Shown: positions 24,848 through 38,156, counted from the first letter of the stretch. The stretch: 64,000 nucleotides of DNA from Solenopsis invicta (GCF_016802725.1 NC_052665.1:4340001-4404000), one strand, 5' to 3'. A program made the numbers and translations. Notes: generated by a model from the sequence alone, not told the origin.

Positions 24848-26714
24848 CGAGTACTCGTATTTGTTCGTGCTCGCTTGTTCAGTTTGAATTCGACTTCAAA
24901 TCATTGATCGGAAGAGTATAGGAATGCTCTCATTTTTCATCTTGTGACCAATCACGCGTGCATGACAAGCTGCTCCAACAAACTCTTAGTATTTCGGGAG
25001 TAAAACGGAACGTCGTATCTGTGATCAGAACGAGACTCGAAATCCTAAAACATTGCGATTTCCGGTTGTACTTCATCTATCTCTCGCGCATCGAAGATCG
25101 ATACGGGGAATCATAGCTAATCGAGATCTGGAATTTCCAATCGAAAGTCGTAAAAGTTACATGATGGGTTGCCTGATCGGGAGAGCGGAAAACAGAGTAG
25201 CGGATACGTAGCGTAATCTACTTACTGTACCGGATACTTTTAATTAGCTCTGACAGAGAATAGTAACAGGAAAACAGAAAGCAAAACAAAATAAATTACA
25301 TTACGTACGGGCTGCCTCTACCATAAATCTAAACTCGCACTTGCATTCTCTGGCAAATTCAAAGTCAATTTTTGTTTAGTAACAGCTACAGGAATATAAA
25401 GATGCTATCATTTTTCATAATTGTGTAATTTTTTATATTAAATATTATACTATATTGGCAAATTAAAACTTCAAATTAAAATTCTGTCAAATAACGTCTA
25501 TTTTTATATTTAAAAGGCGTCTATCTATTAGTACGTTGTTAAATTAAATAAAAAAATAAGTTTCTTTATATTTTCAGTTACGACAGTTTTAAGATTACTA
25601 CATGCTTTAATATTTTCATCAAAAAGAATTTTCAATTTTACTAAACAATCTCTTTGTTATAATTAAGATCGCGAGTTACGGGATATTTTCTATATATTTC
25701 GCATGAGAGTGAGAGAAAATGCGTAATTGCATGACAAAGAGGACAAAAGTTGTTTACATCCAAAGCTAGAAGCGATGCAAAATGCAATCGGTAACTCACC
25801 GGAGATTATAAACTTTAATTAACTAGATGTTATGTTGCTCAAGCTTTAATAAACGATGCTCCCTTGTTAACCAGTAATCCCACAACGACTTTCCTCAATT
25901 TCGACTTTCACGAAAAAAAAAAATATATATATATGTACGTACTTTATTTAAAATGTCCGTAATATTTCTTTAATTCAGATTTTCTATTTGTAAAACTTTC
26001 GTATTTTACATCCTGACATTTCGCTATTTTAAGAAACATAAATAAATTGCTTCCACAAATAAAATAAATTCTCCGACCCTCGTAAATTTTCCAACAACGC
26101 ACATAATCGAATCTACGTACGTACACATAGCTCGGAAAATAGATTTATCACTCAATACCATTGCGGTTGGTTAGAAACTGTGTTTCGTTTTAGGATCCTC
26201 CTCGCGGTTTAGATTCCTGTTCCGTTACGGGTCCTCAGTTCAAAGCTTTAGCAGCTTAACTAACTGACCGAGAGAGAAAATACAACGAACGTCTCTCCGA
26301 GAAAATATCTTATTTGCTGCAATTCGGTGGAGCACTTACTGAAATATATGACAGATAAGATCTGTATTTAGAAGAAATAAAAAATATTGTTTTTTTTTCT
26401 TTTTTTTACGATTATTCAATTTGGCTGTACTTTATACGGGTCCCTTTCCAAAGTGCACGTTGCTACTCGCGAAAGCGCCTGATTACATTGCTATTTTTTT
26501 TTCCTCTCTTTTATCCGGTAATGCGCGGAGAGGTTTTTATTTCTCACAAACGCGGGCGTGTCGGGCGCGTTAAAACACAAATTATCCATTTGTACATTCG
26601 AAAGAGTTACGCGCACGAGAAGTGTTTAATGTGTCGAAAGAAAAGCGATACGCGGATGAATTCCTCCGGTATTTAAACGATATATCCGTGCATGAATCTG
26701 ACAAACAAGTGCAG

Positions 26715-26880
26715 TAGATGTATAGTTAAACGTATATATGTAAATATATAGGACATGAATATATATGTACGCATAAGACAAACATATATAATAGATATAT
26801 AGTTTACACATATATATAGGACACACATTTATATGGATTAGAGTTTGCGTAAAAATATATATACATGTATATAAAATCTG
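26715..26880 (+). repeat. AT-rich ATATAT patch with repeated ATATATAGGACA
   Basis: Several ATATATA runs, with ATATATAGGACA occurring twice, each followed within about 10 nt by TATATG. A short-unit duplication inside a TA-rich microsatellite. Confidence 0.75.
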
Positions 26881-27325
26881 TGCGGCAGTGCTGCAGCTGT
26901 CAGTGATGCTGCAGCCATTCTGATCTACATATTCGCTTGAGTTTTACCGGAGCGCGCGCACACAAAGACGCGCACACCCGTATATTTCATTTTATTTCAA
27001 ATTCAGATACAACGGACGTGTCGAGCGCATTAAATAAAATTGCTAAATAGCTCGTTCCCGCTTCGTTTCTTTCGGGCATACAGAAATGGCCGACGTCGAA
27101 TAATATTTCGCTGGGAGAGCAAATAAAAGTTAAATGGAACTCTCGCACGCGCGCGCGCGGACGGGGGTTGCTTTTATCGGCAACGAAATATCTCGCGCTC
27201 GTGGTATTTACGTTATCGCGTTACGGGTAGTTTCGAAACCGAAGTTACGGCCGCAGAACGGTGGTCGCTGCGTCCTAACGTGGCGGTAAAGATCGGTCCG
27301 GCGATTCGATGAGCGTGTGCTAAAA

Positions 27326-27375
27326 TGTACAATATAACAACAACGTACAATGTGACGCGTACAATATGACGCGAC
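27326..27375 (+). repeat. Three copies of a GTACAATRTGACGCG-like unit
   Basis: TGTACAATATAAC, GTACAATGTGACGC and GTACAATATGACGCG follow each other closely, and ACGCGG continues the pattern. Confidence 0.7.
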
Positions 27376-27540
27376 GCGGAGCGTAATGTAATCGTGAAAC
27401 TTTCATACGCGACGTAGCGTCACAATCGAGGCTCACGGTTTTCTTGAAAATGCCATATCATTTGTCGAGAATTAGACAAATCCAATTTGAGGTACGAATA
27501 TTTTTCAATTATTTTAGAAACGTTGAATTTTTATTTCAAA

Positions 27541-27578
27541 TTTTGCAACGTGAACGTGTAATATTTCATGTTGCAAAA
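27541..27578. repeat. Short hairpin TTTTGCAACGTGA / TCATGTTGCAAAA
   Basis: The arms at 27541-27553 and 27566-27578 pair at 12 of 13 positions around a 12-nt loop. The single mismatch would be a G-U pair in one strand's RNA. Confidence 0.5.
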
Positions 27579-28474
27579 CGTTATCATAAAATTTCATTTT
27601 GCAAACGGGCATGAGAAATTTATATTCCAGTAGTAGTCGCCTATGCAGTTGCGTTTGCTTCTAGCAAATTAATATATTTTTTGCACGTTCCTTCTTGTGC
27701 TTTAGCATCAATAACGAGAACGATGAATGGTGTGAATGTAACCCTTCTACTGCGAGGCTTGCGAGTATATCATCTTCGAGTTCATGAATGCTGACAAATG
27801 AAATATCCTCGAGTATTGTATCGGTTGAGTCTAAAAAAAGTGCGTTCGCAGAAGAGACTTCGAGTATTTAAGTGAGCTCTGGGGAAATTAACGTTAGTTC
27901 ACGTAGTGCGGAAAGAGCAGTGGTTCCTTGACAAAGCTTTGGTAAAGCTAATATCAAGTTAGCTTCCAATTTCATTCGTAAATAGCCGAATTTCGCAAGT
28001 CTAATTACAAATTGTCATCTGAACCAATAATTAAAAATAGACCAATGCTCGACAGTAATGACGTGTGCTCGCAAATTAAATTAGAATTAAGAGCTGCCCT
28101 GCCCTATCCACTATAAATATTGATTTCATAAATGACAAATGGGAAGGAAAACGCTACAACTTGACAACGGTTGCAAAACACGAAGCGTACAAGTGTAAAT
28201 CTAGCTGGTCAAATTAACTCTTTCCTAAATAAATTGGACAGATAAAACAATCGTGGCTAATAATAGAACAAATATGCTGTCTAAATCCTGAAACAAAGAG
28301 TAGAATATCTTATACTCATATTCGATAGCTTGGTATAAAAAAAGATAAATGTTCCCGTAATAAATAAGATTTGTTCTACTACTAAGAAAAGCATATTTCT
28401 GTTCCATTACTCATATAAGGCAAGCAACGAATTAATGTTACAATAATCATTTGAATAGCACAATATGATTGTTT

Positions 28475-28493
28475 TAATAATAATAATAATAAT
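28475..28493 (+). repeat. AAT trinucleotide run
   Basis: Six uninterrupted TAA/AAT units. Confidence 0.9.
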
Positions 28494-28797
28494 ATAAAAA
28501 ATTTTAATTGGTTTGAAGTTGTTATCAGCTATTCGATATTTTTTCCTTTCAATTAATGAAATATATTAATAATATTGAATAATGAGAATATACTTTTCCA
28601 GATGATATTAAATAAAATTTCTTCATATAAACAATTTATATAATTTTGTTTCAATATTTATATTTTGAAAATAAAAATGTTTTCTTTCTGTTTGTGATGC
28701 GAAAAATTTTCTTCCAATTACTTTATTTCTATCGTTGTGTACACAATGCGGTCGAGTGCGGAAAACGATAAACGAAGATGATGTCTGCAACGTGATT

Positions 28798-28907
28798 CTA
28801 TAACTCGATAAGACAGTATCTGTATTATACTGTTACTGCACAGATATTATGATGAAAAGCTGCGCAACGACAATGTAATGATACCGATACTTCTTATCGA
28901 GTTATAG
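28798..28907. repeat. Inverted repeat with perfect 16-bp arms
   Basis: CTATAACTCGATAAGA (28798-28813) pairs exactly with TCTTATCGAGTTATAG (28892-28907) across a 78-nt spacer. Beyond the 16 bp, the inner flanks CAGTATCTG and CCGATACT pair with a small bulge, extending the stem. It could be a tiny MITE or a structured transcript; no clear target-site duplication is seen. Confidence 0.65.
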
Positions 28908-30273
28908 TATCGTACTATTGACAAGTTGTCGACACTGAAACGCGTAACACTTCTTAGATTCGGATGCAAATTCAAATCTGGATCCAAATAACTCCATGAG
29001 ATATTTGGATTATCCAAATAAGTGCGGTTCTAAGTTCTTGAAGCAGAGCTGATTTCGAATATCCGAACATCTGGAAACTTAGAAACCCTATTGCAGGGTT
29101 TCCCCATTCGGCGCGCACACACGCGGTGGTTGATACAATAGTGAACACGCTATAGTAGTATAGATACGCGACATGCGTCCCGAATTGAACATGGTGCCAT
29201 TGTTCTCCTCTCTTGTTCCAAGTGCGGAGCTTAACGGTGCCCGGATAATAATAATACCTTTGTACTAAAACACAACCCTCTCAAATGTAATACTTCCTCA
29301 TGTCACCTACATCATTATAGTTGTCCACTCTATAAGGTGCCACACCACTGTGTAAATCCCGTTAACAACGCTCACGAGTATAAACTGCGTTACTCTCTCC
29401 AGCCCTTAGATCCCGTAGTTTGTTATGTTTGGCACGCTCTCGGTATATAGGCTGCCCCATGACGCGCGACTTTAATTTTGATGAGACTTTACGACTCGAT
29501 ATTTTCACGGGAAGACGCTCGTTTTTTTTTCTCCCTAAAAGAAATTGTCTACAGCAAAAGTTTTTTTTTTTCAAGCTTCTCAAATAAGTACAAAAGTTTT
29601 CATTCTTTTTTACATCCTTTTTGTGAACAATTTTATTGCGTCTTTCTTGCTTTTCTTCGACTTTCTTTTTGTCATATTAAAATAATCATGTTTCCAAAAT
29701 CACCTAATTAATGTACTAAGTAGTAATAAATTTGTTATAGCTTTCACATTTCATCTTTCATTGATTGTAAAAAAATCTCAAAAGTCGATATTGCTAATAA
29801 AATAATTATTTACTAAAAATTTTCAATATTATGTTCGTAAATATATGCATTTATATAATATATACATTTCTGTAGCGTATTTTATCGTTTTCACCGTAGA
29901 CACTGTAGTTTCATTCAATTATAATATTACGGTCATTGCGCTAAACACACTTTTATCAGGAAACTGGCGCCATGCTAGCAATTATCCCTAAATGGAACGC
30001 GAAATGTGTTTCGCAATTTTGCGTTCGCGAATGCCTCATTCGTCCCGTCCATCGAAACGGTATAATACGTTGTCCCGGTCTAAATCACATATGCGCATTT
30101 ATATAACTGGATTTCTAGAGAGACGTAGGCGTCACCGACTATCAGCTGCCGAGGCTTTCTCGTCTGCGCGCGGAAAAAAAAATACGCGAGAGAAGAGGAG
30201 GTGTAACCGATCTTCTATTGCTCGTTCTGATCCTTTTGCTTCTTCTTTTTGTCGCATGTGGTGAAAATTTTGC

Positions 30274-30292
30274 GGTGGGGGAGGGGGGGGGG
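30274..30292 (+). repeat. G-run with quadruplex potential
   Basis: A GGTGGGGG block followed by A and ten or more Gs. The only long G-run in the window. Confidence 0.85.
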
Positions 30293-31320
30293 CAATTTGC
30301 AACAGAGTCGCGGTCATAAATTGGGGGAGCTAAGAGAACGCCGGTAATGTCGAAGGGTCAATTGATTCACTCGACTGCGGGGACTGCTTGTTGGAACCCA
30401 GTTCCAACTGAAAGCTTTCTGTTCCTACAGAAACTTCAAGAAAAACTGACATTTTCGAGAGTTCTCTCCGTTCACACAGAACTCCTTCCTGTCGAACTTG
30501 TCTCAATTTCCTCGATCGTTATACGCGATCAATCACAGATAGTTGAAGATTTAAAAAAAAAAAAGTTTAATGATCAATTACAACCTTTAAACTCGGCTTT
30601 TGCACGCAAAAAGATATTCTTTTTGAACGAATGTATGAGACAATTCATTAAACTGTGCGATGAAAATACTCGCACAGTGAAGACAGTTGTACGTGATAAA
30701 ACTATACTCTTCGTTAAAACAGATATCTGCATGTAATTTAAAGCGAAAATCCACAACTTGCACAATATGTAAAATTTAAATATCGTAAATTTACAGTTAT
30801 ATTTAAATTTACCGAAATGCGCGACCAAATGGAACCTTATTAATTATGGACTCCTAGATTTGTGCACTCTTTTCGCACGTATCGTCGAGTTACCTCTGGT
30901 CGACTCGGTTCCCGCGAGACTTCTATCGATTACAAAGCGCTCTCTCTCTCTCTCTCACGCGCGCGCTCTCTCCTCTTTAAAATACTGCGTCAAATTTTCA
31001 TACCATAGACATCGCGAAAAAAAAACCTGATCTGTATATGACGGCAAAACAACAGGCTTCTACCGCTTCTATGAGCGCTTCTGTTGTGTAATTTCTGTGA
31101 AATTGCTTGTTCGTGGCGGAACCATTGATCTTCAAAAGAGACGACGTGGAATAATAGATGGAAACAGCTGAATCGTATGTGTCTTTTTACGCGACTATGC
31201 AGCGTGGCTTTGATTGAACGTTACAGACTAGATTTAGTAAAAAAAAAAAAAATATCGTAGAAACATAAGAATCTTCTACGTTGCTCGCATTAAGAAATAT
31301 GAAATAATCATTTAGTTGTA

Positions 31321-31530
31321 CAGAAAGAAAAAGTATCTAAAAATTTAGCTAGATAACAGATCAGAAAATAATTTTATGTTGGACTATCAAAATAATTATT
31401 TAGTACGCTCAAACATGATACTATTGCTGCAAAAACATTTTTCAAGCAATTAAACATCCAATATAAATATTTTAATAAATCCAACATAATTATTTTTAAA
31501 TTTTAGATTTTAACAAAATCGTTTTTTCCG
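31321..31530. mobile_element. MITE, family A, copy 1
   Basis: About 210 bp between TA dinucleotides (31319-31320 and 31531-31532). The left end reads CAGAAAGAAAAAG then ATCTAAAAATTTAG. The reverse complement of the right end reads CGGAAAAAACGATTTTG then AAATCTAAAATTTAA, an imperfect inverted repeat. The interior contains TGGACTATCAAAATAATTAT and a partner ATAATTATTTT facing it. It matches the reverse complement of 49550-49788 over most of its length, which supports a dispersed family. No coding capacity. Confidence 0.7.
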
Positions 31531-33299
31531 TATAAACATTCGCGAACGGTCATAGACGATCGTCTCAAGGAAATACCACGAGTTCAAACGTTAAATTTTA
31601 ATTATAATATTAACTAAAAATGTTAAATTTTAATTAATAATACAATAAAATTATAAAAATAATTATCGTATAAGAGGCTATACACAAGAAACAGAACACA
31701 TATACACACAAAAAGATCGCATTTATAAAATATTTTATACGAGAGAACGATCAAATCCCATAATTGTCGTGATAATTTATTTCCGTTTAAGCTAACTTAA
31801 ATGCAAAGCAATTCTGTCAACTTCGATCGGCATCATTAACGTCAGTCTCCGTTGCATCGTACTTTCCCCTTGAATCTCGCGGACATTAATCGAGTTTGAC
31901 GTAACATCCTATTTTCCTCTACCTCAAGATCCGGAAACAGGTTAACTAGATACCGCCAACTTTGCCACCGCGTCGTATCTCAGGGGGATGAAGTATGCCG
32001 CACGAGTACTACAATGTAGATCGCGATTCGTCACCTTTGGGGAATTATTTAGTAACAACTTGTAACATTAATACAATGTAAATTATTACGATGAAACGGA
32101 TGTCTCGAAAAAGTAAATTGAACATTTATCAACTGAGCTAGTACTCAAATTTTCAACATTTTCATTTAATCTTTTTCACAGGTAGTGTTAAGTATCTGAA
32201 TTCTTCTTTCGAGAGAACAATAATTCAATTATCTAACGATCCGAATTGCTTTTAATATTATCAAAACTAGAAATTCTCGAAAGTCTTAAAAGTTTCTTAG
32301 CTTGAAACTCGTAAAGACTCTTGAAAATATCCTTGAAATCCTTTGTTAAGAATATTTAAATGTACAAAATATACTTTTAGAATTCATAAAAATATAAAAT
32401 TATATATATCATCTAAATCTGCATATAAAAATATATGATAAATTTCTATAAATAATAAAATATAAAATGTTATAGAAGAGAAACAATGTTTTTTTTTTAA
32501 CATTTAAAAGTACTTTATCGCTTTAAAAAACTTGAATCATTCTTGCGTAGTGATAAATGCTTTGGGAATATTCCTGAACAGAGTTTAATGAACGTGTTAA
32601 CACACCTATTTAGTTCCATACAACGCCATAACGTATCTCAATCTATATTTTATGCAATATCAGCGAAATGTCTGTGAATTTTACACATTTCGCACTATGG
32701 CAGATTCAGCACTCCCGAATAATAGCCTCCCGCATTGCTTCCCTTTCAATTTTTATTTACTGCGTGTTATTGTTAACTGACAAACAGATTTCGACCATAG
32801 ACGTAATTCGCGCGAACAAATTTTGTTTGTTATTTTAAAAATTGGATTGTCAAAATAAGTGTTATAAAGAGAGAGAAAAAGAGAGAGACAATATATTATA
32901 TAGTCCACTGCAGTTTTATTCGCACATTTTATTTTGTAAATAGTAATAATACATTCGAGAAATAAAGGTTTTGAATTTTTTAAGGCAACTTGAAGGAAAA
33001 ATATTCGAGTGGAAATGCAAAAATTCAAGATCAAGGTCTGCTCGTTGGTCAAAATCTCCTTGCCGAATTGTGAAGTAGCGTCACGTGTCACTTTATGATA
33101 TCTACATACCTCACGCGAAGGAGACAAGTAGAAGATTTTTAAATTTATCGGACTGACATAGCAGCGTCTACGTCTAAATCTCCATATTCGCCGTAGATCG
33201 AACATGTCGGTCGGCATTTCGCGCGAGGAGGAGCGTTCGACGGAGATACTACTCGTCCTTCACGATAAGCTCAAATGCTCCGTTTAAGCAAGCAAGCCC

Positions 33300-33995
33300 C
33301 AACCGATCGAGTTTACGCGAGCACGAAGACTCGGGGGTAAATAACAATGAACGTTATTTGCTCTCACTGTCTCGGGGCTCGCACGATCCGAGCTCGGAAT
33401 CATTATCGCAGAAAGGTGAAAGACGGCTACGGCTACATAAAGTCGATGTATATCTGAGGTAAACATCAGCATATTGCAACGCTATCGATATTATTTATGA
33501 ATCAATATTTTACACGTAATATTCGTAACGAGGTAACTGTTTTGTCATTTAATAACGCCGGCAATAACCATCCGTTTTGACCATTGTTCAAGTAAATTTA
33601 ATTTTATGCGATTATCAGTTTAGAATTATAAATAATAATTTTATTTGCTGTCGATGTTTGCCTCATACAAACCAAATTCGAAATAATTATTATATGCAAA
33701 TCGAGCAACATCAAATATGAAGTTGATTTATATTTAAAGTATGTATCAGCATTTCCTAATGCTATTGTTATCATCCGTAAATCAGTATTTTATAAATTAC
33801 GTGTAATATTCGCAGCGCACTATTTTGTCCCTTAATAGCGTGATCTGTTTCGGCTCATGAATTCAAATAAATTTCATTTATTCCACCGCGCAGTTGCAGA
33901 AGGAAATAACAACGTAATTTGCTTTCGCATTACCAACGCTTGTCTCACACAGTCCGAATTCGAATTTATTATTGAATAACAGTTTTAGCTACGAA
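33300..33995. repeat. Diverged tandem duplication, unit about 280 bp, about 2.4 copies
   Basis: ATCAGCAT recurs at 33465 and 33745 (period 280). Each is followed by a similar series: a run ending in CAATATTTTA or CAGTATTTTA, then GTAATATTCG, then TTTTGTC and TTAATA-CG. A third register, AAATAACAA..ATTTGC, recurs near 33339, 33630 and 33904. The copies differ by many substitutions and small indels, so the duplication is old. No open frame is shared. Confidence 0.7.
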
Positions 33996-36900
33996 GTTTA
34001 ATTTGCACCAAAATTTGTACTATGTCATCACTTTTTGGCGCAATCGGATCAAGTACCAAATTAATGTACAAACACCAATGCTAAGAGGTAAATATAAAAT
34101 GATTTACTAAATGAAATTAAGTATGAAGTAAAATGCGGGATTAATTACGACAGTATCTAATTAAACGCGACACTGCTCGACTTCGTTTCGTACCTACGAT
34201 GGCTACTACGATGTTCCGTTAATGAGCGATAAATTTGAAAATAATGTCGGCGACTTTTCATCCTGCGGCACGGCGCAATTAATAAAGTTGAACTAATGAA
34301 CTAATTAAGACGCGATGAACCGTCCACAAGTACATAATCGAAATTCAGTGTCGCACACGCGCAATACATCCCGGGAATGTATAAATCTCGCGAAATGCAT
34401 GTATTATTAATTATTATTCATGGCCCGATATGTTGCTTTCGTTACTTGAATTACGCGATCCCTCGATTTACGTACTACTCGCTCGATTCGAGAATGATGA
34501 ACAAATTACAATACAAATCGAGAAAAATATTCAAAGTATGAGACGCGATATATTCGGATATAGAGAGCGTAGCTGAGCAAACAACCGCTTCGGTAAACAA
34601 ACGTCATAGAACAATAATTTACAATTTTTACTGTTCGCGCTTCGAATTTGTACGTCAGGTAAATAAATCGCGTGAAATATCTGCTCCGATAAACAGTTGT
34701 GTCATCGCCTCAATAGTCGGAATCACGCAGGAAAATAATCACCAATTGTTCTTGGAGAACGGAGTCGCAAGGAAGAACTCTGGACGATTCCTAATTTTTG
34801 TCACATTTCAAGATAGAATTCTGTTTGCACTTTGTATGTTGCACATTTTGACAGATGTATCACAGATGTATTTTAATATGCCTCGTGTATGCAGCTGTAA
34901 TGATTCTTCAAGCGTGATTGCACGGCATGCGAAATTATGAATGGAATTCTATTTTGAATTTTGCAACACGGATCGTTCAAAGTGGTGGGCAAAAGCGACT
35001 CGCGTTACCTGCAACTTGCGCAACTGCAGCCAAATGGCAGCACGACGATCTTGTGCATACAAGCATCGGCACTCGGTATCAGTATACTGCGATGCGCCCG
35101 AAGGCCGCAATATCAACAAAGCGCCTTGGTCTGCTTTGTTATTACGAAATATGTAATGTACCATTGAAACGGGATATCTGAATATTCTACTCTGTATAAT
35201 AGAACGGAATAAAATCGAATACTCTGCTTTTCACGTCTCAAATTAATTTCGACGAATCGTGAAGCAAGTTCAACATTTGTCTAAAGAGTAAAATAAACTT
35301 TATGGTCGGATGGAAATAGTACTTGCATAAATTAATTCATTTTATAATATTAGAGAAATAAAACTGTAATTTTAATGTTATACAATTGAATTTTTATTTT
35401 GAATTTTTATAATTAAAATAAATGGTAATTTTTGTTTTTGTTTCAAGAAAATGGCAAAACTAAAATAAATTTTTTATAAAAAACATGATTAATTTTTTTA
35501 TTAAGTAATAAAATCACAATTTCCACACTCTTCTTGGTGCGTGCAAAGTTTTTTATGTGTTAATAAATTATTACAATAATATATGTATAATATATAAATA
35601 TATTTAGTGCTTCTTCTGTGTGTGATCACAAAATGAAGATAAACTTTACTCTCCAAATTTAGGTACAACATCAAATTCAATCATTTTGTTAAATGAAGTA
35701 ATTAATAATTAAATTTAAATGTTTATTAAAACAAGAATTAAATTAGCGGATCATTTACATATGTGTTAAAATTTGCTATTAATAATTAATTATTAATATA
35801 AGATTATTAATATATAATAAAAAATTAATGAAAAATTAAAGGACAAAATTTCTATTTCGAAAATTATTGTGAATTCAACAGTTCAGAATATATGTACTTT
35901 TAATTATAAGAAACGAAAAGATACTTATTATTTTAATATTGTTTGGGTTACGTGTTTAAATATTAAATTTCTTACAGAATATTTAACGTCTCTTCCATTG
36001 TTACTGACAGGATCAGATTTATGTAATGTTGCTTATGTAACTGCATGATAAAAAAGTAGGCTACATCCGAGAGCTAAATGTATAGAATGGGGTAATGCAA
36101 GCGTTATCGACATCTGAAACTGCTTCAGCCGTTTTACACATGACAAAAAGTAACGCGGGCAGTCGAAGGAAAGCTCGATATGAAAATCGGATGATTATTC
36201 AAATAAAAGCTGTTTCTGTATTCCAAATTTTGTATTAAGTTAAAAATTTCAATTTTATGAGCTGTTGCTATTTCGAACTAGGTCATCGATTTAATTTTAG
36301 TTTATAAAGCTAGCGCAAAAGAGCCATTCGATAGAAAGGACACTTTTCCATCAGATCATATTTTATAGCCGCAGACTACCGTGAAGAAATTTTTTTAACC
36401 ATATTCCGCTCGGAAAATCTTCGTTTAAATTTCTCATGTATTCCGAACAATTTCACTGAATAGATAATATTTAAAATATTCTGCCACAATCTGATACTGT
36501 TACATTATTTGATCCGTATTATTTCGGCTTATACAAATGTCTCGATTACGAATGTCTTGTCAAAAAACATAAACGTAAAATGAAGATGGTAATTTCTATA
36601 CAAAGATAGCATATAAAAACTACCAGTCGTAAGTGATGGATGCGCGAGATACCTAAGGATTAAGGTGTCAAGTTGAAGACCGATTAGGTTTGTAAAGGTC
36701 TTAAAATGTTCCTTATCGTTATTGATCTCGAGAGATCAATCCGTATCTCGTTATGAAATAGAAAGCTTGACGGGCGCGGTTGGCAAGTCGAATGAAAACT
36801 AGGGAAGAAACCTCTTCCTCGGTAAACAAAAAAAAAAGACTAGGGAAGAAGCCATTTCTCACGGGCGTTGCCGGGCACGTCGTAAAAATGCAGATACTAT

Positions 36901-37423
36901 ACAACGAGGCTATCAACTTTTCAATACGGTATCATCTTATCGCGTGTAAAAAGATACGTCGTACAAAAGGATAAGTGCGATACATCACGGCGTCGGTCGG
37001 ATTTCTGGTAAAATTTTGTATAGAATGTTGCGCGAAAGGAAAGCGCACGATGGGATTCCAAATGAGCCCTCTCTCACGGGATATACAAATAGACCACGCA
37101 CTGTTGTGCAAAAATATATGATAAAATTCAACCGTAACAGCCCTTGGGATACACGTATAAACGTCCGTTCAAAGATCGCAGCTCGCTCAATTTAGATTCG
37201 GAGTTTCTTCCGGTTCGAGTATCTAGATCACGGTATTGTAAATCACAATTGACAGATTTAAACTACAAAATTCGGAAATTTTGATTAAATCAAAAACCCA
37301 GAGCTCCCATTTAAATATTTTACAAATCTTCGTGAGGTGAGATCACCTCAATAATTACTCAATTTATAATCGAAATTTTCAGTCGAGAGTAGCAAAACAA
37401 ATAATTCTGTAGTTATTAATTTT

Positions 37424-37453
37424 AATGCCAGTAACGTGAACGTTACTGGCATT
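37424..37453. repeat. Perfect short hairpin followed by a T-run
   Basis: AATGCCAGTAACG (37424-37436), loop TGAA, then the exact reverse complement (37441-37453), followed at once by TC and nine Ts. The arms are perfect over 13 bp in otherwise AT-rich DNA. Confidence 0.7.
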
Positions 37454-38150
37454 TCTTTTTTTTTATCGGGCACAGCAGCAAGCAGCGAGTTACAGAAAAG
37501 CGCATGAAAAATTTTCAGAGTGCATATTAATATTTCACAATGTTGTAAATTCATGTTACAGCGATGCAACAAGGAACACGAAAATTTTAAATAACAACCT
37601 TGGCTGCAGTACACATTTAGTGCATGCGACTTGAATTATTGTCTTGTACGTAAAGTACATTTTTCAGGAACGTAACTGGCGTACGTGGAAGTTCAAAGTG
37701 ATGCACCGTCCTCTTAACAAACTTACACCGGATGTGCTTAGGTTAAATTACGTCGTTTACTTAGACTAAAGAGAAGAATTGCCATGAAGAAGTTTTACAC
37801 TTGTCTTGAACAGAATTCAACTTAAAAATCAATGTATTTCATTTTTAAATTTAACGAGCCGTCTTCGCGTATGAATCTATCATTTTTCTCATTTTGTGCA
37901 TTATTTCATTTTTACGTAACACCATCCAATTTTACGTTACTTCGTAATATCATCGATTAGATTATATGTCGTGAACTTACACATCCATCTGTCATTTTAC
38001 CATCTTTAACGTTTTACCATCTTTGTGCCTGCAGCATCAAGCCCGCTACTTTCATCCAATGCGCATTAAAGGCGATATTCTAAAAGGTAAATGTCGGGTG
38101 ATAACGACAACGAGCGGCATGCAACGTGGAAGACAAAGAGAGAAAAAGAC

Positions 38151-38156
<6 letters not shown>

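Larger units (their letters stand above)
24083..31320. other. Upstream of the N-terminal exon: no gene recognised
   Basis: Probably 5' intron of the channel gene; no coding exon is recognised. It holds a GGC/GTC run (24815-24847), long AT-rich stretches (25380-25660, 28440-28700), an ATAT-rich patch (26715-26880), three copies of a 14-15 nt CpG-containing unit (27326-27375), a hairpin (27541-27578), an AAT run (28475-28493), a 16-bp inverted repeat (28798-28907), a G-run (30274-30292) and a short CT/CG run (30940-30970). A 129-codon open frame at 30347-30736 (+) is not recognisable. Confidence 0.6.

Noticed and set aside
25215..25250. GTAAGT donor on the minus strand
   Set aside because: Phase 0 frame is closed by TAA nearby with no ATG.
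30347..30736. 129-codon open frame on the plus strand, somewhat protein-like
   Set aside because: Crosses an A-run, has no recognisable domain and no supporting splice sites. Only transcript evidence could rescue it.
32753..33217. 154-codon open frame on the minus strand
   Set aside because: Length is within what 64 kb of random sequence can give; no motif or splice context.
33300..33995. CRISPR array
   Set aside because: Repeats are about 280 bp and diverged, in eukaryotic DNA; no short identical repeats with unique spacers anywhere.
37200..37240. GGTTCGAGTATC resembling a tRNA B box
   Set aside because: The trailing bases do not fit and no A box or acceptor stem is present. No tRNA gene was found in the window.
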